Shown in pieces: positions 11,398 through 22,437 of a stretch of DNA of 64,000 nt. The notes under the pieces are model-generated. The model made no database searches. It saw nothing but the letters and a program-made list of their open reading frames with translations, and was not told the DNA's origin. The position numbers and the translations under genes are program-made. The stretch is from contig OV884057.1 of assembly GCA_930367215.1 (NCBI GenBank), positions 263,890,339-263,954,338 of the forward strand, given 5' to 3'. The first letter of the stretch is position 1. Each line of letters starts with the position of its first letter. This DNA is from Pollenia angustigena (taxonomy: Eukaryota > Arthropoda > Insecta > Diptera > Polleniidae).

Positions 11398-12586
11398 GAG
11401 TAGAACAGGTAAATTTGGCACTCTCACTCACTTAAACACAAAACCCATATTAGTATTTAGAAATAAATGACTCATATTATTGTCAACTAGAATTTTTGTT
11501 TTACATCTTAAGAAGTACCCCATATTTTCTCGAAAAGAGACAAAGTACCAAAGGAAATGAAGAACCATGAGTACCTGTTTCTCCCAATTTTAAGCCAGAA
11601 TGTATACTTCTATAATTTAATGTTAATGTAGGATAATCTGTATTAAAATTTATCGAAATGAAAAAATTATAAATTTAATCCCTATAAAAGTGCGCCATAT
11701 TTAAATCCTGAACGGATGCAATTAAAATCCAACATACAAACTTTTACATTTAGTAGGGTTCATTTAATTTAGGTGTAAGCAAAAACTTCAAAAATAAGCT
11801 AAGATAATAATCATTCAAAACCCAAATTAAGATAACGATTTATAGAAAAAACTTTTTAATTTTCAAATACGTATGCATACTAGACAGACTCACCTTACAT
11901 GGGCAAACAAAAAATTAAAGTTATATCCTCTGAAAATTAACTTAAACATTTTTATGATGATTCCCAATATATTTGGGTTCTGGTAATGATCTCCTGTGTG
12001 ATAAACTGCGTTAAAAGGTGTCCAAAAATGGTATTTTTCATAACTAAAAAAATTCGGTAAATTGTTTTTTTTTTTTCAATTAATTACCAAATATAATAGA
12101 TATTTAAGAGTTCTTTGATTCTGCATTTAAACATTTTAGAAATTTATACACAGCAGAGAACGGCTTTCTGCGATTGCAAAAAAATCGCAGTAAATGAACA
12201 CCAACAAATACACTCGCTTGCGGTCATACAATCAAACTTGCGCAACAGCAAACATTCGCTGCTGGTTTGCAGTCATTCAAATAATGCACATCGTGCTTTG
12301 TTATTTATTCCATCGCTTAGCTTCGTTTGTGTGTTTGGTCCGACAATGATTGTTTTGGCAAAGAAGAAAAATATACAAACAAAAAAGCCAGAAATCAAGC
12401 AATTATTACTCATGTAGACATTCAGCAGTTACTATGTAGTACAAGAAAAAAAAAAATTTAAATGAAACTAAATGCACATATGTAGGTACATACAAACAAT
12501 TTCCATAGAAACAGAAGACTTTTTTTTATCATTTCTTAAAAAGTACAGTAGTTCTGTATGTACAATATATTCTTGTTATTGTTGTT
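11398..12586. other. intergenic stretch, no feature recognised
   Basis: No gene, splice pair or transposon end was identified. The open frame at 12115-12417 has no domain, signal peptide or codon pattern that would support it. Confidence 0.3.
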
Positions 12587-12666
12587 TTTATTGTTGTTAA
12601 TTTTAACAAAGCGTCTCATCGAGTGGTTTGTTGTTGTTAATGTTAACAAAGCGTCTCATCGAGTGG
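12587..12666. repeat. 40-bp unit duplicated in tandem
   Basis: Two nearly identical units each contain TTGTTGTTAA followed by AACAAAGCGTCTCATCGAGT. They differ at about two positions. This is a simple direct duplication with no coding meaning. Confidence 0.75.
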
Positions 12667-12800
12667 ACAATGACTACTTGAATGCAAAAGTATAAGAATG
12701 TGTGCCTTTTGACTTTACACAATTAAGTTATATTGCGTGCGCAACAAAAATGCAAACAAAGCACTTTCAATAAAAAACGCACACATGCAAAAATCAAATG

Positions 12801-13182
12801 AAGCACAGCCGCGAATAACGTTGTAAACGCCACATTTTGCAAAAACTGTTTTTTTGCATATAACCGTTGACCTTACTCTCTTACTCAGTTTAAACATCAA
12901 ATCAACCAAAACTATGCACCATAACGCCTTCAAAATGGCGTACAAAGTGTCAGCCAGTGGAAGAACATTGCAAGTTACTAACAAAATGATGAAACCGAAA
13001 TGGTTTTGCAGTGCGGAATAATGTTTTAAACGCCTTTTGCATTAAAGTTTTTATTATCATTATTTTTAACAAAATAAAAATAAATTTTTTAAAACAAATA
13101 ATGCTGCCTGTCAGAAAACGTTTTTTTTCTCTCCTGAAAAATTATTATTTTGTTACTTAAAACGTTATTCGCGGCTGTGCTT
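12801..13182. mobile_element. 382-bp inverted-repeat element
   Basis: The termini AAGCACAGCCGCGAATAACG and CGTTATTCGCGGCTGTGCTT are perfect inverses, and CAAATG flanks both sides. The interior has further short inverted pieces (GTAAACGCC and TTTTGCA). The open frames inside are not supported. The superfamily is not clear from the 6-bp flank. Confidence 0.7.
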
Positions 13183-13188
13183 CAAATG

Positions 13189-13625
13189 TGTACGAAACGA
13201 TATAAAAATTACCAACGTTGAACTTTGTTTTGCAGGCAAAGAGTGAATTTAAATTTCAGCGTATGAATAAATCAAGAAAAATAGTGATTTTGCAGTTCTC
13301 TGATACACAGACTCGAGATAGCGAAATGTTTATGTCAGTTTTTTTATGCTTTTCAACTAGATTTTAATTAAAATTTTCATAACTTAAAAATTTTTTGTTC
13401 GATTTTCATTTCCAATACGTCGTTAGAAAGGTGTTGACCACCGCTTGGGATTTCAATGAAAAATTAACCCATAACGGCACTGTCTTACTTTTTTAAAACA
13501 TTCATGACGCTACAACAAAATACGTCAATTTACTGTACCAGTAACACTTATTTAAAAGTTTACAAATAAAAACGTTAGCCAGTTCTTGAAAAGGATTTTT
13601 CCCCAACATATTTTTTATATTGTAG
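13189..13625. other. unassigned AT-rich spacer
   Basis: No gene or element end was recognised between the 12801 element and the hAT element whose TSD starts at 13626. Confidence 0.3.
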
Positions 13626-13633
13626 ACTTTAAT

Positions 13634-14395
13634 TAGAGTTTCTACACGGGAAAGAATTCCCGGGAATCCCGGGACATCTTTTTTTAAATTAATCCCGGGA
13701 AATTTTTTTCGGGAATTTTCGGGAATTCCAAAATAAATTTTTTTTTAATTTTAATTTGTTTGCATCGTCAAAATCAAAAACGAGCAATAAAAATATATTC
13801 TTTACTAAAATTACGCCAATAAATCAATTAATTGCTGATGAAATGTCTTAAAAGCTTCTTGAAGTAGAAAATGAAAATGTACACGATACGCCATCAACAA
13901 CACCCGATGATGAACCATCTGCAAATTCTTAAAAATAATTCTAAAGAAAATACAAAAGCCTGAAAATATCTTAAAAAAAAGAATTTGACGCATTCTAATC
14001 TTTGTATGATGCGCTTCTTATTATAAAACCAACGTCTGTAGAAAGCGAGAGCACGTTTTCGGTAGCAGCCAATACACACACGTATCAACAAGGATTAGAA
14101 ATAGAATCCCTGATGAGCTTTTAAATGCTTTAATAATACTAAACATTTTTTGCTTAAAAGAAAATTAATTTAATTTAAATTTTAATAATTCGTGATCTCC
14201 AAAAAAAATATATGCATACATAAATAAAATAAGCATTTGTTTTGTTTTGGATTTTAGTAGAATTAATAAAGCTAATTTTTTTTGGACTGTTGTATATTCT
14301 TTTAAAAAAGTAAAATTTTTTTGTCTTAAACTCATTTAATGAAATCATTGTTTTATTCAAAGAATCCCGGGATTCCCGGGAAATTAGAAACCCTT
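13634..14395 (+). mobile_element. hAT deletion derivative, TSD ACTTTAAT
   Basis: Identical octamers ACTTTAAT lie at 13626-13633 and 14396-14403. The ends are TAGAGTTTCTA and its near-inverse TAGAAACCCTT, followed by palindromic CCCGGGAATCCCGGG-type subterminal repeats on both sides. The interior keeps the C-terminal part of a hAT transposase (14010-14165) and loses the rest, so it is an internal-deletion derivative. The TSD, the ends and the hAT coding remnant agree, making this one of the safest superfamily calls in the window. Confidence 0.88.
14010..14165 (+). pseudogene. hAT transposase C-terminal dimerisation domain, relic
   Basis: From 14011 one frame reads IIKPTSVESESTFSVAAN, which matches the hAT dimerisation-domain signature (KPTS.ESER.FS.A). 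Past position ~14090 a single-base shift moves the match to another frame, which reads RNRIPDELLNALIILN, the expected continuation of the same domain. The reading is broken, so it is non-functional. In intact elements this domain mediates transposase oligomerisation in the nucleus. Confidence 0.8.
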
Positions 14396-14403
14396 ACTTT
14401 AAT

Positions 14404-15228
14404 GCATAAATTCATGGATCGTTCATTATTTTTCCATTTTTGTAACGGAGTTGAGCATCAAAAGATGAAACGTGTGAGAGTAGACTAATATTGACACCAG
14501 TATTGACGTACAGCGGAACGGAGTTATATATTTTTGTGCAAAACTATAATGAGTGCTCGTAGATCATGATAATTTAAATCTAGGCAAAGGGGTTTGTTAC
14601 ATACATTTTAAAAAACAATTTATATCAACGCACGTTTTTCGCACCAATATATCGAAGGCGAATTGACTAGAAGGTGAGGTCAACTCTACAACAACACTGC
14701 TTCTGTGGTCGGGTTGTCAAAAATATTGCTAGTAAAAAAATAGGTTTGTTTACATAAAAAACTAGTTTGTATAAAAACTTTGACAAGTCGACCACCGAAA
14801 AAAAACACCACAAGTTGACTTGACCCCACCTTCTAGTCAATTCGCCTTGAATATATCCAAAAAATTATTGTAATATTCAAAAAATAACTGGCCTTAAGGT
14901 GTGCAATAGTTTTCTCCAATGATGTTATGACACTACCTGAAATTTCAAATTTCTGTAAACGCTTTTGTTTTGAATCAGCTGTTAAACGTTTTTTTGCTTT
15001 TCAACTCCTCAATTATTACAAGTGTAAATACGGGTCTCTGTTTCAAATCAGCATTATTTAGTGTTGAATATAGGAAACGTAGTCTTGATAGATTTAAAAA
15101 CAAATGCAATAAAACAAAATGATGAAATATTTATTTGTAAAATAAAAAAGAGTAAAAAAAGTATGCGTACTGCTGAAAACAGTACGTCTAGCAAGCCTAC
15201 TAGATTGTATACTAACGTAATATTCGCC
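14404..15228. other. intergenic stretch with one MITE
   Basis: Apart from the MITE at 14655-14848, nothing recognisable is present. The overlapping open frames at 15054-15327 on both strands overlap the next MITE and have no domains. Confidence 0.3.
14655..14848. mobile_element. 194-bp MITE with AAGGCGAATTGAC ends
   Basis: The termini AAGGCGAATTGACTAGAAGG and CCTTCTAGTCAATTCGCCTT are inverted over about 29 bp with one mismatch. Flanks CGA and TGA may be a mutated 3-bp duplication. The interior has no coding capacity. Confidence 0.65.
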
Positions 15229-15236
15229 GTCATATC

Positions 15237-15461
15237 CAAGGTATATTTACACAAGGTAGACTCATTTGGGAGTGTAGACATGCTGCTCTATAAAAGGAAC
15301 CGAATTGTCAAAATTGTCTTCATATAAAACTAAAACTATTTAACGCACACATGTACAAATTTTGGCTCATATACACGAAATTTGACGTTTGGGTTCCAAC
15401 TTGGGACAATCAGCTGACAAACATATGGACCAACGAGTTTACCTTGTGTAAATATACCTTG
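15237..15461. mobile_element. 225-bp MITE with 8-bp TSD GTCATATC
   Basis: GTCATATC occurs at 15229-15236 and 15462-15469. The termini CAAGGTATATTTACACAAGG and CCTTGTGTAAATATACCTTG are perfect inverses, and the similarity extends a further ~10 bp. The 8-bp duplication suggests hAT, or another 8-bp-TSD superfamily such as P. There is no coding capacity. Confidence 0.8.
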
Positions 15462-15616
15462 GTCATATCTAAATTTTTTGATTTTCCATCCAGCATCGTC
15501 GGTATCACACAACAAAGAACTCCGACTCCAACATTTTTCAGCAAACAAATTTTTAAAATATGTATTTTTCAAAATAAAAAAATTATTTAGTTTAATTTCT
15601 TCGACCTTTTTAATAT

Positions 15617-15970
15617 TCTTTTTTCACAATAAATCTTCAAGCTCAAGGTCACTTTTATGCAAAAAATATTTATTATTAATCCAATATTTTTATCTCAATG
15701 GAAAATTTCTTCAGTGATCTTAAGGGTTTTTGGTTTTTTTAATTTTAAACAAATTTTTTTAAACAAAATTTTATGAAATAACAAAATTGTCAATTAGGAA
15801 AAATGATAAAAAATAAACACAGGGAACAAAAATTGTTCTATTCCATTTTTATAAACTTGTTGTATTTCCTATCTTATTCTTATAAACTAAACGTCTGAAT
15901 TTTGATTAATAATAAATAGTTTTTATATAAAAGTGACCTTGAGTTTGAAGATTTATTGTGAAGAAAAAAT
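15617..15970. repeat. ~60-bp inverted repeat flanking a 220-bp core
   Basis: Left arm (15617-15684, TTCACAATAAATCTTCAAGC, then TCAAGGTCACTTTTAT) and right arm (15902-15970) are inverted with few mismatches. This is most likely the body of another miniature transposon. I did not find its target duplication. Confidence 0.6.
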
Positions 15971-17000
15971 AAAATTTTTGAGAGGGTCTGCTTTAAAAAT
16001 TTTGAAGTCAGAAAATAAGGTCCAGTCTACTTTACATATGAGTAGGTGAGTTGCAAAACTCGTTCGTTTCAAAAATAAAAAAATTGAGATAACAATTGAT
16101 TTTGACAGATCTTTTAGCACTTTCTGAGAATTAATATATAGATTGTATCGAACCATCATGTCCTTTTCTATGTTTTTATGTGACCTAAAATTGCAGTTGG
16201 TAACAAAATTTCGTTCCACTAACCATTTTCTATAATTCACTGGTTCACTACTGTTTGAAATGCGCCAATATATCGTTGGTGAAATGAAGTCGCATTAGGG
16301 AATTTAAAAATGCAAATTTGTAAACAGTTCGCTTAGCTCCTGTGGTGAAAGCACGAAGTGAACTACATTTTAAATTCCAACCTTCAAATTGAATGATAAT
16401 AGAAAAAAAAGGAAAAGGCACTTGGAAAAGAACATGACATTGTTCCAGTTATAATTCCAATCAATTTAGGGGTTAACACGAAAAATGATTTGAGAATACT
16501 TGTTTGTATCTACTCACTTTGGGAAAATTGGACCGAAAATAAAGGCTTACAATTTTATATTTGCTTGGACAATAATAATATTGATTATGGAACGGAAATA
16601 CCTTTACTTATCAATTGGACTTGGTGTTCTTAACCTTCCATGATGGTATTAGTACTGCTCAATCCCTTGAGACAAACAGCACCAAGTACAACAACAAAAG
16701 GTTTGCTATTTCCCAAAAATACTACCAAGCTTACAACAACTGTTTTTACCTTACTTTTCCCTTACTTTTTCTTGCTGTGTTATACAAATTATACAAGTAA
16801 CAACAGAAGGCACATCTCCATGCTTAAATAAAAATATACTTAATTTTCCTGTGAATTATCAACAAAGTTTGTCGAAAGATTTGACTAAACAAATAAAATA
16901 AAACCAAATGGCATATTGAAAACAAAATAACTCGCTTCACAATTTAAAAAAAAGGACTCCTAATGTTCTTGGCCTCTACAAATTCAGTCGTAAGCAACAC
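15971..17000. other. intergenic stretch, no feature recognised
   Basis: Moderately complex AT-rich DNA without splice-supported coding exons. Short open frames near 16615-16831 overlap in two frames and show no domain. I assign no function. Confidence 0.3.
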
Positions 17001-17003
17001 TAA

Positions 17004-17638
17004 AGGCGCCCGTACACGACATGTATTTGTCATCTGACATGTCAAATTTTCAAGTCACATGTAATTGTTCATGTCTGTCAAAATTGCTGTTTTACATAAG
17101 GTTTATAATATTCGGTCACAAACGTAAATGTAATTTGCTTCTGACATTGTCTCTGTTTTTTTTCGCATTGTTATTGCAGAAACGAAAGTAGTTCTCGGTT
17201 TCAAAATAGCTTGCTGCCGTCACGAAAATATTTATTTGCGCCGTAAAATAATTTAGCCATCTTAACATTTTTTCTTTTATTTTAAAGATACCAATTTAGA
17301 ATTTTATAATTAAACGGTTTTTATGTATATATTTACATAAATTCTATTCAATGGTGAGATGAGCATACATATCTTGGTATTGTAAAATATTAACTTCAGC
17401 CGGCTAATGATTCCGTCGATAGTTGACGCCGCTGCCAGTTTCTTCCCGGCATAGATTTCTGATGTCAGATGGTTTGTCAGAAGAAAATAGAACACGCTCT
17501 AATTGAAATTTTGTCAGATGAGTTTGCGTCTGACTTTTACAGAAAGCAAAGTTAAAAAGGTAACACACGACATGTATGTGTTTTGCAGTGGGAAATTTGA
17601 CATGTCAGATGACAAAAACATGTCGTCTATATGCTCCT
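17004..17638. mobile_element. 635-bp Harbinger-like element, TSD TAA, copy 1
   Basis: TAA lies on both sides (17001-17003 and 17639-17641). The termini begin AGGCGCCCGTACACGACATG and end CATGTCGTCTATATGCTCCT, inverted over ~47 bp with a shared block CATCTGACATGTCAAATTT. A second copy, almost identical throughout, lies at 33378-34011 with TSD TTA. The TWA duplications fit PIF/Harbinger. The element is non-coding; its minus-strand open frame has no DDE motif. Confidence 0.85.
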
Positions 17639-17641
17639 TAA

Positions 17642-18353
17642 GCAAACTTGATGCCCTTTACGTCTAAGCAGGTTTAACTTGGTGTTGTTTTCAACTTTTC
17701 TATCTCGAAAACTACATTAGATAATACTTATGGAATTCACACATCGATAGAGGAAAATTTTGATTCCAACAGTACGGAACAATTGCTAAATTTTTAGCAC
17801 CATTTGCATAATTTTTATAAATTAATATAACTTTCACTCGTTGCTCGTTCCAAAATTAAATCTATTATGTTTCTATATTTCAGTTGGTTTCCATTTTTTA
17901 AATGTTGAGTTATTAATGAAGAATGGAATAACACTTCATATATATGCTTTTTTATGTTCATTTGCATTTTCCCAAAATTCGAATAATGTTTTACATCTGA
18001 CATGCGGCATGTGTTAGAAATAAAATAACGATTTGAAATTTTTACGGAATCATGTTCTTGCTATATTTACCCATCAAAAGGTACTGCATTAAAAAAAGTT
18101 TTAAAGTCAAAGTTTTAAGGTCAAATAAGGACCAGTCACATATACATTTAGCATCAAGGTTAGAGTAGGAGTCGGAGTTGGAGTAGAAGTCGGAGTCGTG
18201 CTTAACAATTTGAGCGGAAGGAGTCGTATTCGGAGTTATCACATTTTCTTGAAGACTCCACAGCCTTGGTTTTCACACCAAAATATCTCTGTGTGACGGC
18301 TTGTTGCTTGTTGGCATTTGACTCGGAAAAGACCAACAATTGCGCCGCTGATA
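17642..18353. other. unassigned spacer with a GGAGTY minisatellite
   Basis: Positions 18160-18240 carry imperfect GGAGTC/GGAGTT/GAAGTC repeats. Otherwise no gene or element is recognised. Confidence 0.4.
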
Positions 18354-18412
18354 AGTCTAGGTTCTCACTATGAAAAATTTCTTTTAGAAAGTCTGAGTTT
18401 ATTGGTGAGAGG
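18354..18412. mobile_element. single-arm fragment of the 3649-3790 MITE family
   Basis: AGTCTAGGTTCTCACTATGA, a TTTCTTTTAGAAAGTCTGAG block and GGTGAGAGG reproduce one arm of the MITE at 3649. The other arm is missing, so this is a truncated copy or half of a decayed element. Confidence 0.6.
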
Positions 18413-18445
18413 TATTTCATACCCAATAAAAAATGGAGCTTCCAA

Positions 18446-18669
18446 CGAAGCAGGTTTGTAAGGGAGAAACATAAAAGTTTCGCTTACCATTGCGCTTACG
18501 GAAGACATGAATTTTATATGGCGAGTTCCCACTTTGAAGCAATACATTTTTGACACATAAAGCGCATTATTCAGCGGACATAAAAATTGTTGGATGTAAC
18601 GATCAGCTTTACACACTGAATGTTTTGATACAGTTATTTTTTAGTATTCTCCCTTACAAACCTGCTTCG
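18446..18669. mobile_element. 224-bp inverted-repeat element
   Basis: The termini CGAAGCAGGTTTGTAAGGGA and TCCCTTACAAACCTGCTTCG are perfect inverses (at least 22 bp). I see no clear target duplication. The interior is non-coding; an open frame crossing it on the minus strand is not supported. Confidence 0.65.
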
Positions 18670-19450
18670 TGGTAAGGGAATGCCGTAGCACTTGAAATGT
18701 TATTATTTTTTTTAATAAAAGTTGTTGAGAGTTCTTTCACTTACTTTACTGACTTTTTGTATGTCTTATTGCGTAGCGCATATTTGTGCGCTTATTTTTT
18801 TAAATGTACCTTTAGTGCTTCGCAAAATGATAAAATTTTTTATTGTGTAGTGTAAGCACAGACTTATGTTATGTAATAATTTTCGACAACGAATTGTTGG
18901 CTCTACATAAACTGCCATCCCTGACACATCTAGCCAGCAAACGTTCAGAAAATAATTATTAATTTTTACTCTCCTGAAAACCGGTAAAAAAGTACAAAAT
19001 TGATTTTGTCATAGCACCTAGAACATGTTTGATAAATATGCATGTTTTTAAAAGAAATTAATAATAAATTTATAATCATTTAATCCATTTGAAAATTCCT
19101 ACTATGAAAATGTATGTATGAATGTTTGAGTCTATAATGAGTATATAATGTTTAATTTGCTTGCTATAGATTTCTTTTGTTATTATTGATACTTTTTTAT
19201 TAGGAAAGAGAAAAACGAAAGGCTTTCAACATTTGTTAGAAATATGTACACTTGGTTTCTTCGATTATATAACAGAAACCACAAAGAGAGTCTGCATTGT
19301 AGAGAACCATCTATTAACATATACGGACATTTCCACAGAAAAGTCTTGAAGAATAATTTATATGATATTGGTATTTCCACAGAAATGTCTACTATTTGTC
19401 ACGTAACATCACCAACCATTTTTAATTGTTTCTCAAAGAATAATGAAAAT
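18670..19450. other. intergenic stretch, no feature recognised
   Basis: AT-rich DNA without an identifiable gene or element. The open frames at 19183-19468 lie on both strands and have no domain. Confidence 0.3.
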
Positions 19451-19453
19451 ATT

Positions 19454-20362
19454 GGGTCTGATGCATAAAAACGAGTAAAAGCGCTGAGTTGAAGCAGGTG
19501 AGCAATTGCTCGTAAGTCGAGTTCGATCAAACATCAATTTCGTATGCATAAAAATGAGTTCAAACCAATTGCAATTACTTGAGCAAAGGGAGATCAAACG
19601 TCTTATTGTTATTGAAGTGCAAACATGTCGTCAAGTGAAAGTGAAGTAGAATCAAATAATAATAATACACATCGCTTTGATTTGTGGGTTTTTTAATTTT
19701 TATATGAGTACAATTAATCACTCCAAATGCAAATGGAAAGCAATAATTTGCTTGCCATTTCATTTGAGCATCTTTTATGCGGCACAGTTGATTTATGCAC
19801 TCCAATATCCAATATTTTAGAATCCAGGTTCTGAACAAAATCTTAAATACAGTCGAATTTTATTAATGTTGCTGAGGGCCCTACCACGTATTTCTTCTGA
19901 CTCCTCAAAAAAATAATTAGCCAATTAGCAGATGCTACTATCATCAAACTTATGTATTTATCAGTTTATTAATAATTATATAAAAAAAAATAATAGTTAA
20001 GAATACAAACCTGTATAATTTTTTATCCTCACTGGCTAAATTTGTTTTACGCTGTTGATAACATTTTGTATTTCTTGTGGCACAAAATATTCAGCCATGA
20101 TTCCCTTTTAGTGTACGCGAGTCAGCTATAAGGCAAGCTCAACAAAATTTGAGCAAGAGCTCACAAAAGAAAGCAAAAGCTTGTTTTTATGCGTATGAAA
20201 ATGAGCAAATGCTCATTTAACTAAGTTCAAACTGAGCCAGACGAGATCAAACGTGAGCAGCGAGTAAAAGCAAATACATCAAATTTTATTATGCATACGA
20301 CAAGCACCTTTTACTCATAAAATCGAGTCCGAGTTCAAGCTCACGTTTTATGCATGAGACCC
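19454..20362 (-). mobile_element. PIF/Harbinger deletion derivative, TSD ATT
   Basis: ATT flanks both sides (19451-19453 and 20363-20365). The ends are GGGTCTGATGCATAAAAACG and its near-inverse ending GCATGAGACCC. Subterminal zones carry repeated ATGAGCAAATGCTC and GAGTAAAAGC motifs. A minus-strand relic of the Harbinger DDE nuclease lies inside (19662-19739). At 909 bp it is far shorter than an autonomous element. TSD length, ends and coding relic are mutually consistent. Confidence 0.82.
19662..19739 (-). pseudogene. Harbinger transposase DDE fragment
   Basis: The reading FPFAFGVINCTHIKIKKPT matches the segment around the first catalytic aspartate of Harbinger (DDE_Tnp_4) nucleases, where families usually show G-x-I-D-x-T-H-I. 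Here the expected catalytic D is N, and the rest of the domain is absent. This is a dead remnant. Upstream residues in the same open frame (to 19838) may belong to the same ancestral protein but are too degraded to align by eye. Confidence 0.75.
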
Positions 20363-20392
20363 ATTACACTGCTTTACAAATTTTAAGTTTGG

Positions 20393-21108
20393 AAAAGTAC
20401 CAAGAACGCCACATGCCTAGATAAGTTAATTGGGACCTCCTGAACACGAAAAACGCTGTAATTTTTTTTCCTAAGTACCGTTTTTTAGATAACGGTACTT
20501 TCGTGTATTTTCGGTGTATGGTCCCACTCAAACCCTTGTGGAACGACAATTTTTTTCATCTCATATAAAATTCCGTTTTTTTTTAAATCCATCAGTTTTA
20601 ACGTATTTAAAAAAAACGGAATTTTATATGAGATGTAAATATTGTCGTTCCACAAAAATCCTTAATAAAAACTTTATTTTTCATCCGATGTTTTTCAAAT
20701 TACGCTTAAAATGTTTGTTATTAAATAAACGATTTGGTTAAAAAATAAAACATTCCAGATATTTAATATAACGTAGAAAAAAAAACGAAATAAAAATGAA
20801 AAATTTTGAAAAAAACGTAAAAAATAGGCAAATTTTGAACTTTGAGGTGAAATTTCTCAGCCATTTCTTATCAGATAGAAATCTTCAGCATGATGACGAG
20901 GCATTCAATTACCTTTTCAACGATATGCCATTTATTTCGATCGGACTTTTTGGTTGGGCTCCACAAGGGTTTGAGTGGGACCATACACCAAAAAACACAA
21001 AAGTACCGTTATCTAAAAAACGGTACTTAGGAAAAAAAAATTACAGCGTTTTTCGTGTTCAGGAGGTCTCAATTAACTTATCTAGGCATGTGGCGTTCTT
21101 GGTATTTT
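20393..21108. mobile_element. 716-bp foldback element with ~150-bp arms
   Basis: The left arm (20393-20541) and right arm (about 20960-21108) are long inverted repeats. Shared landmarks are TACCAAGAACGCCACATGCC, AGGAGGTC and GTACCGTTATCTAAAAAACG. A second inverted pair lies inside (20538-20585 and 20608-20653, around AAATTCCG and GAACGACAAT). The open frame at 20796-21164 runs from the core through the right arm and is not a gene. I see no clear TSD. Confidence 0.72.
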
Positions 21109-21153
21109 TTGGCTGTAAGCCAGTGTTATTTACTTTCTTGCATTTGGGTGTAG

Positions 21154-21440
21154 AACGCAACTAGGTTGTCATTTAGTGCAAGAGAGGAAAAATTTTAAGA
21201 ACGTGGTTCTAAAATACAAGAACAATTGCTAGGTGACGTGACGTGACAAAAAGAGAGCTTTTCTGTGGAAGTGGCCATATTTACTTTTTTTTTTTGTATT
21301 TTGTAAAGCGCAACTAGCTTTTAACTATGTGAAATAAATGAAAGATTTTAACAACTTGGGTCTGAAATACAAGTTTCGTTGCTTGTTTGCGGAACATAAC
21401 AAACAATTAGAGATCTTTTCTGTGGAATTGCCCATACTCA
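21154..21440. repeat. diverged ~153-bp tandem duplication
   Basis: Two units start with CGCAACTAG (21156 and 21309) and share ATTTTAACAAC/ATTTTAAGAAC, CTAAAATACAAG/CTGAAATACAAG and TTTTCTGTGGAA blocks in the same order. The divergence indicates an old duplication. No coding role is seen. Confidence 0.55.
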
Positions 21441-22437
21441 TATGTCTTGCATTGATTTCTTAACAGATGAAGTAATTGTGACCACAATGTAAATGATGTT
21501 TTTACCCACAATTGTGGAAACCTCTAAAGTTAAAGGAAGACGAATTTCAATACTTTGAAAGCATCGTTATCGTTACATTAGCTTATTTTTTTGTATTTCT
21601 TTTATTTTGATTCTGTTACTTTTACATGTCATTCCATTTTTTTTTTTGCAACTACTTGCATCAGTAAATTTAAGTAAAAATTTATTTTATTTTTATCGCT
21701 TTGAAAATAAGCTTTAATCAAATAATGATGAAAAGTTTTTGCCGGAATGAAGTTTTTGCAAAATTGACTGCGAACGCAACAAAACGTAAAAATAATTTCG
21801 AATAAAGATATTAACACCCTTATTTATAGGACTTAATAGACCAGATTTTTTTTTTTGGGAGTAAGGCTTAAAGAGTTTGAAGAAGTAATATATTTACATA
21901 CAGTAAGTCAAGAAAAAAACGAAGAAATTAATTAGCGTGCTTCAGTAGTATAGCGCTTCATTTCCAAATGTCAACGCAGAACTGACATTTGCTACTATTT
22001 GCAAAAATTTAAGCATCTTCTGATAGGTTGATTACTTTTGCCCACCTTGTACTTATGCTCAGTAATTTCGTCTTACATATATTTAAACTTTTTGAATAAT
22101 ATTCCAAGTAGTAACAATAAAAAGATTTCAGAAAAAGCGAAGTGTTGTGGCAAATATGAATGAATGGATTTATGCACATGCTCGCACATTCGGGCTTATG
22201 TCAATATTTATTCCCAAGTGCATATCTACGCGTATTTGAATTATGTTGTACACATACATACAAACGTACTAAAAACCTACATTTTACTTTTTTAACTACA
22301 GCTTTAATTGAACGGATACACCCTTTGGTTGCCTTCTGTGATTATTTTTCCAGCAAACGTTTGAATTATTTAAAATTATAGGACGATCCAACAGCAACTT
22401 TGTTCATTAAATGCAAAATTATAAATTGATAAAAAAA
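21441..22437. other. intergenic stretch, no feature recognised
   Basis: No supported gene or element was found. The open frame at 22160-22381 has several Cys and aromatic residues but no recognised domain or splice support. Confidence 0.3.

Noticed and set aside
18160..18242. Ser/Asp-rich coding repeat on the minus strand
   Set aside because: It is a short GGAGTY minisatellite; the translated pattern simply mirrors the repeat.
20796..21164. 122-codon open frame
   Set aside because: It runs from the core into the right arm of a foldback element and contains no domain.
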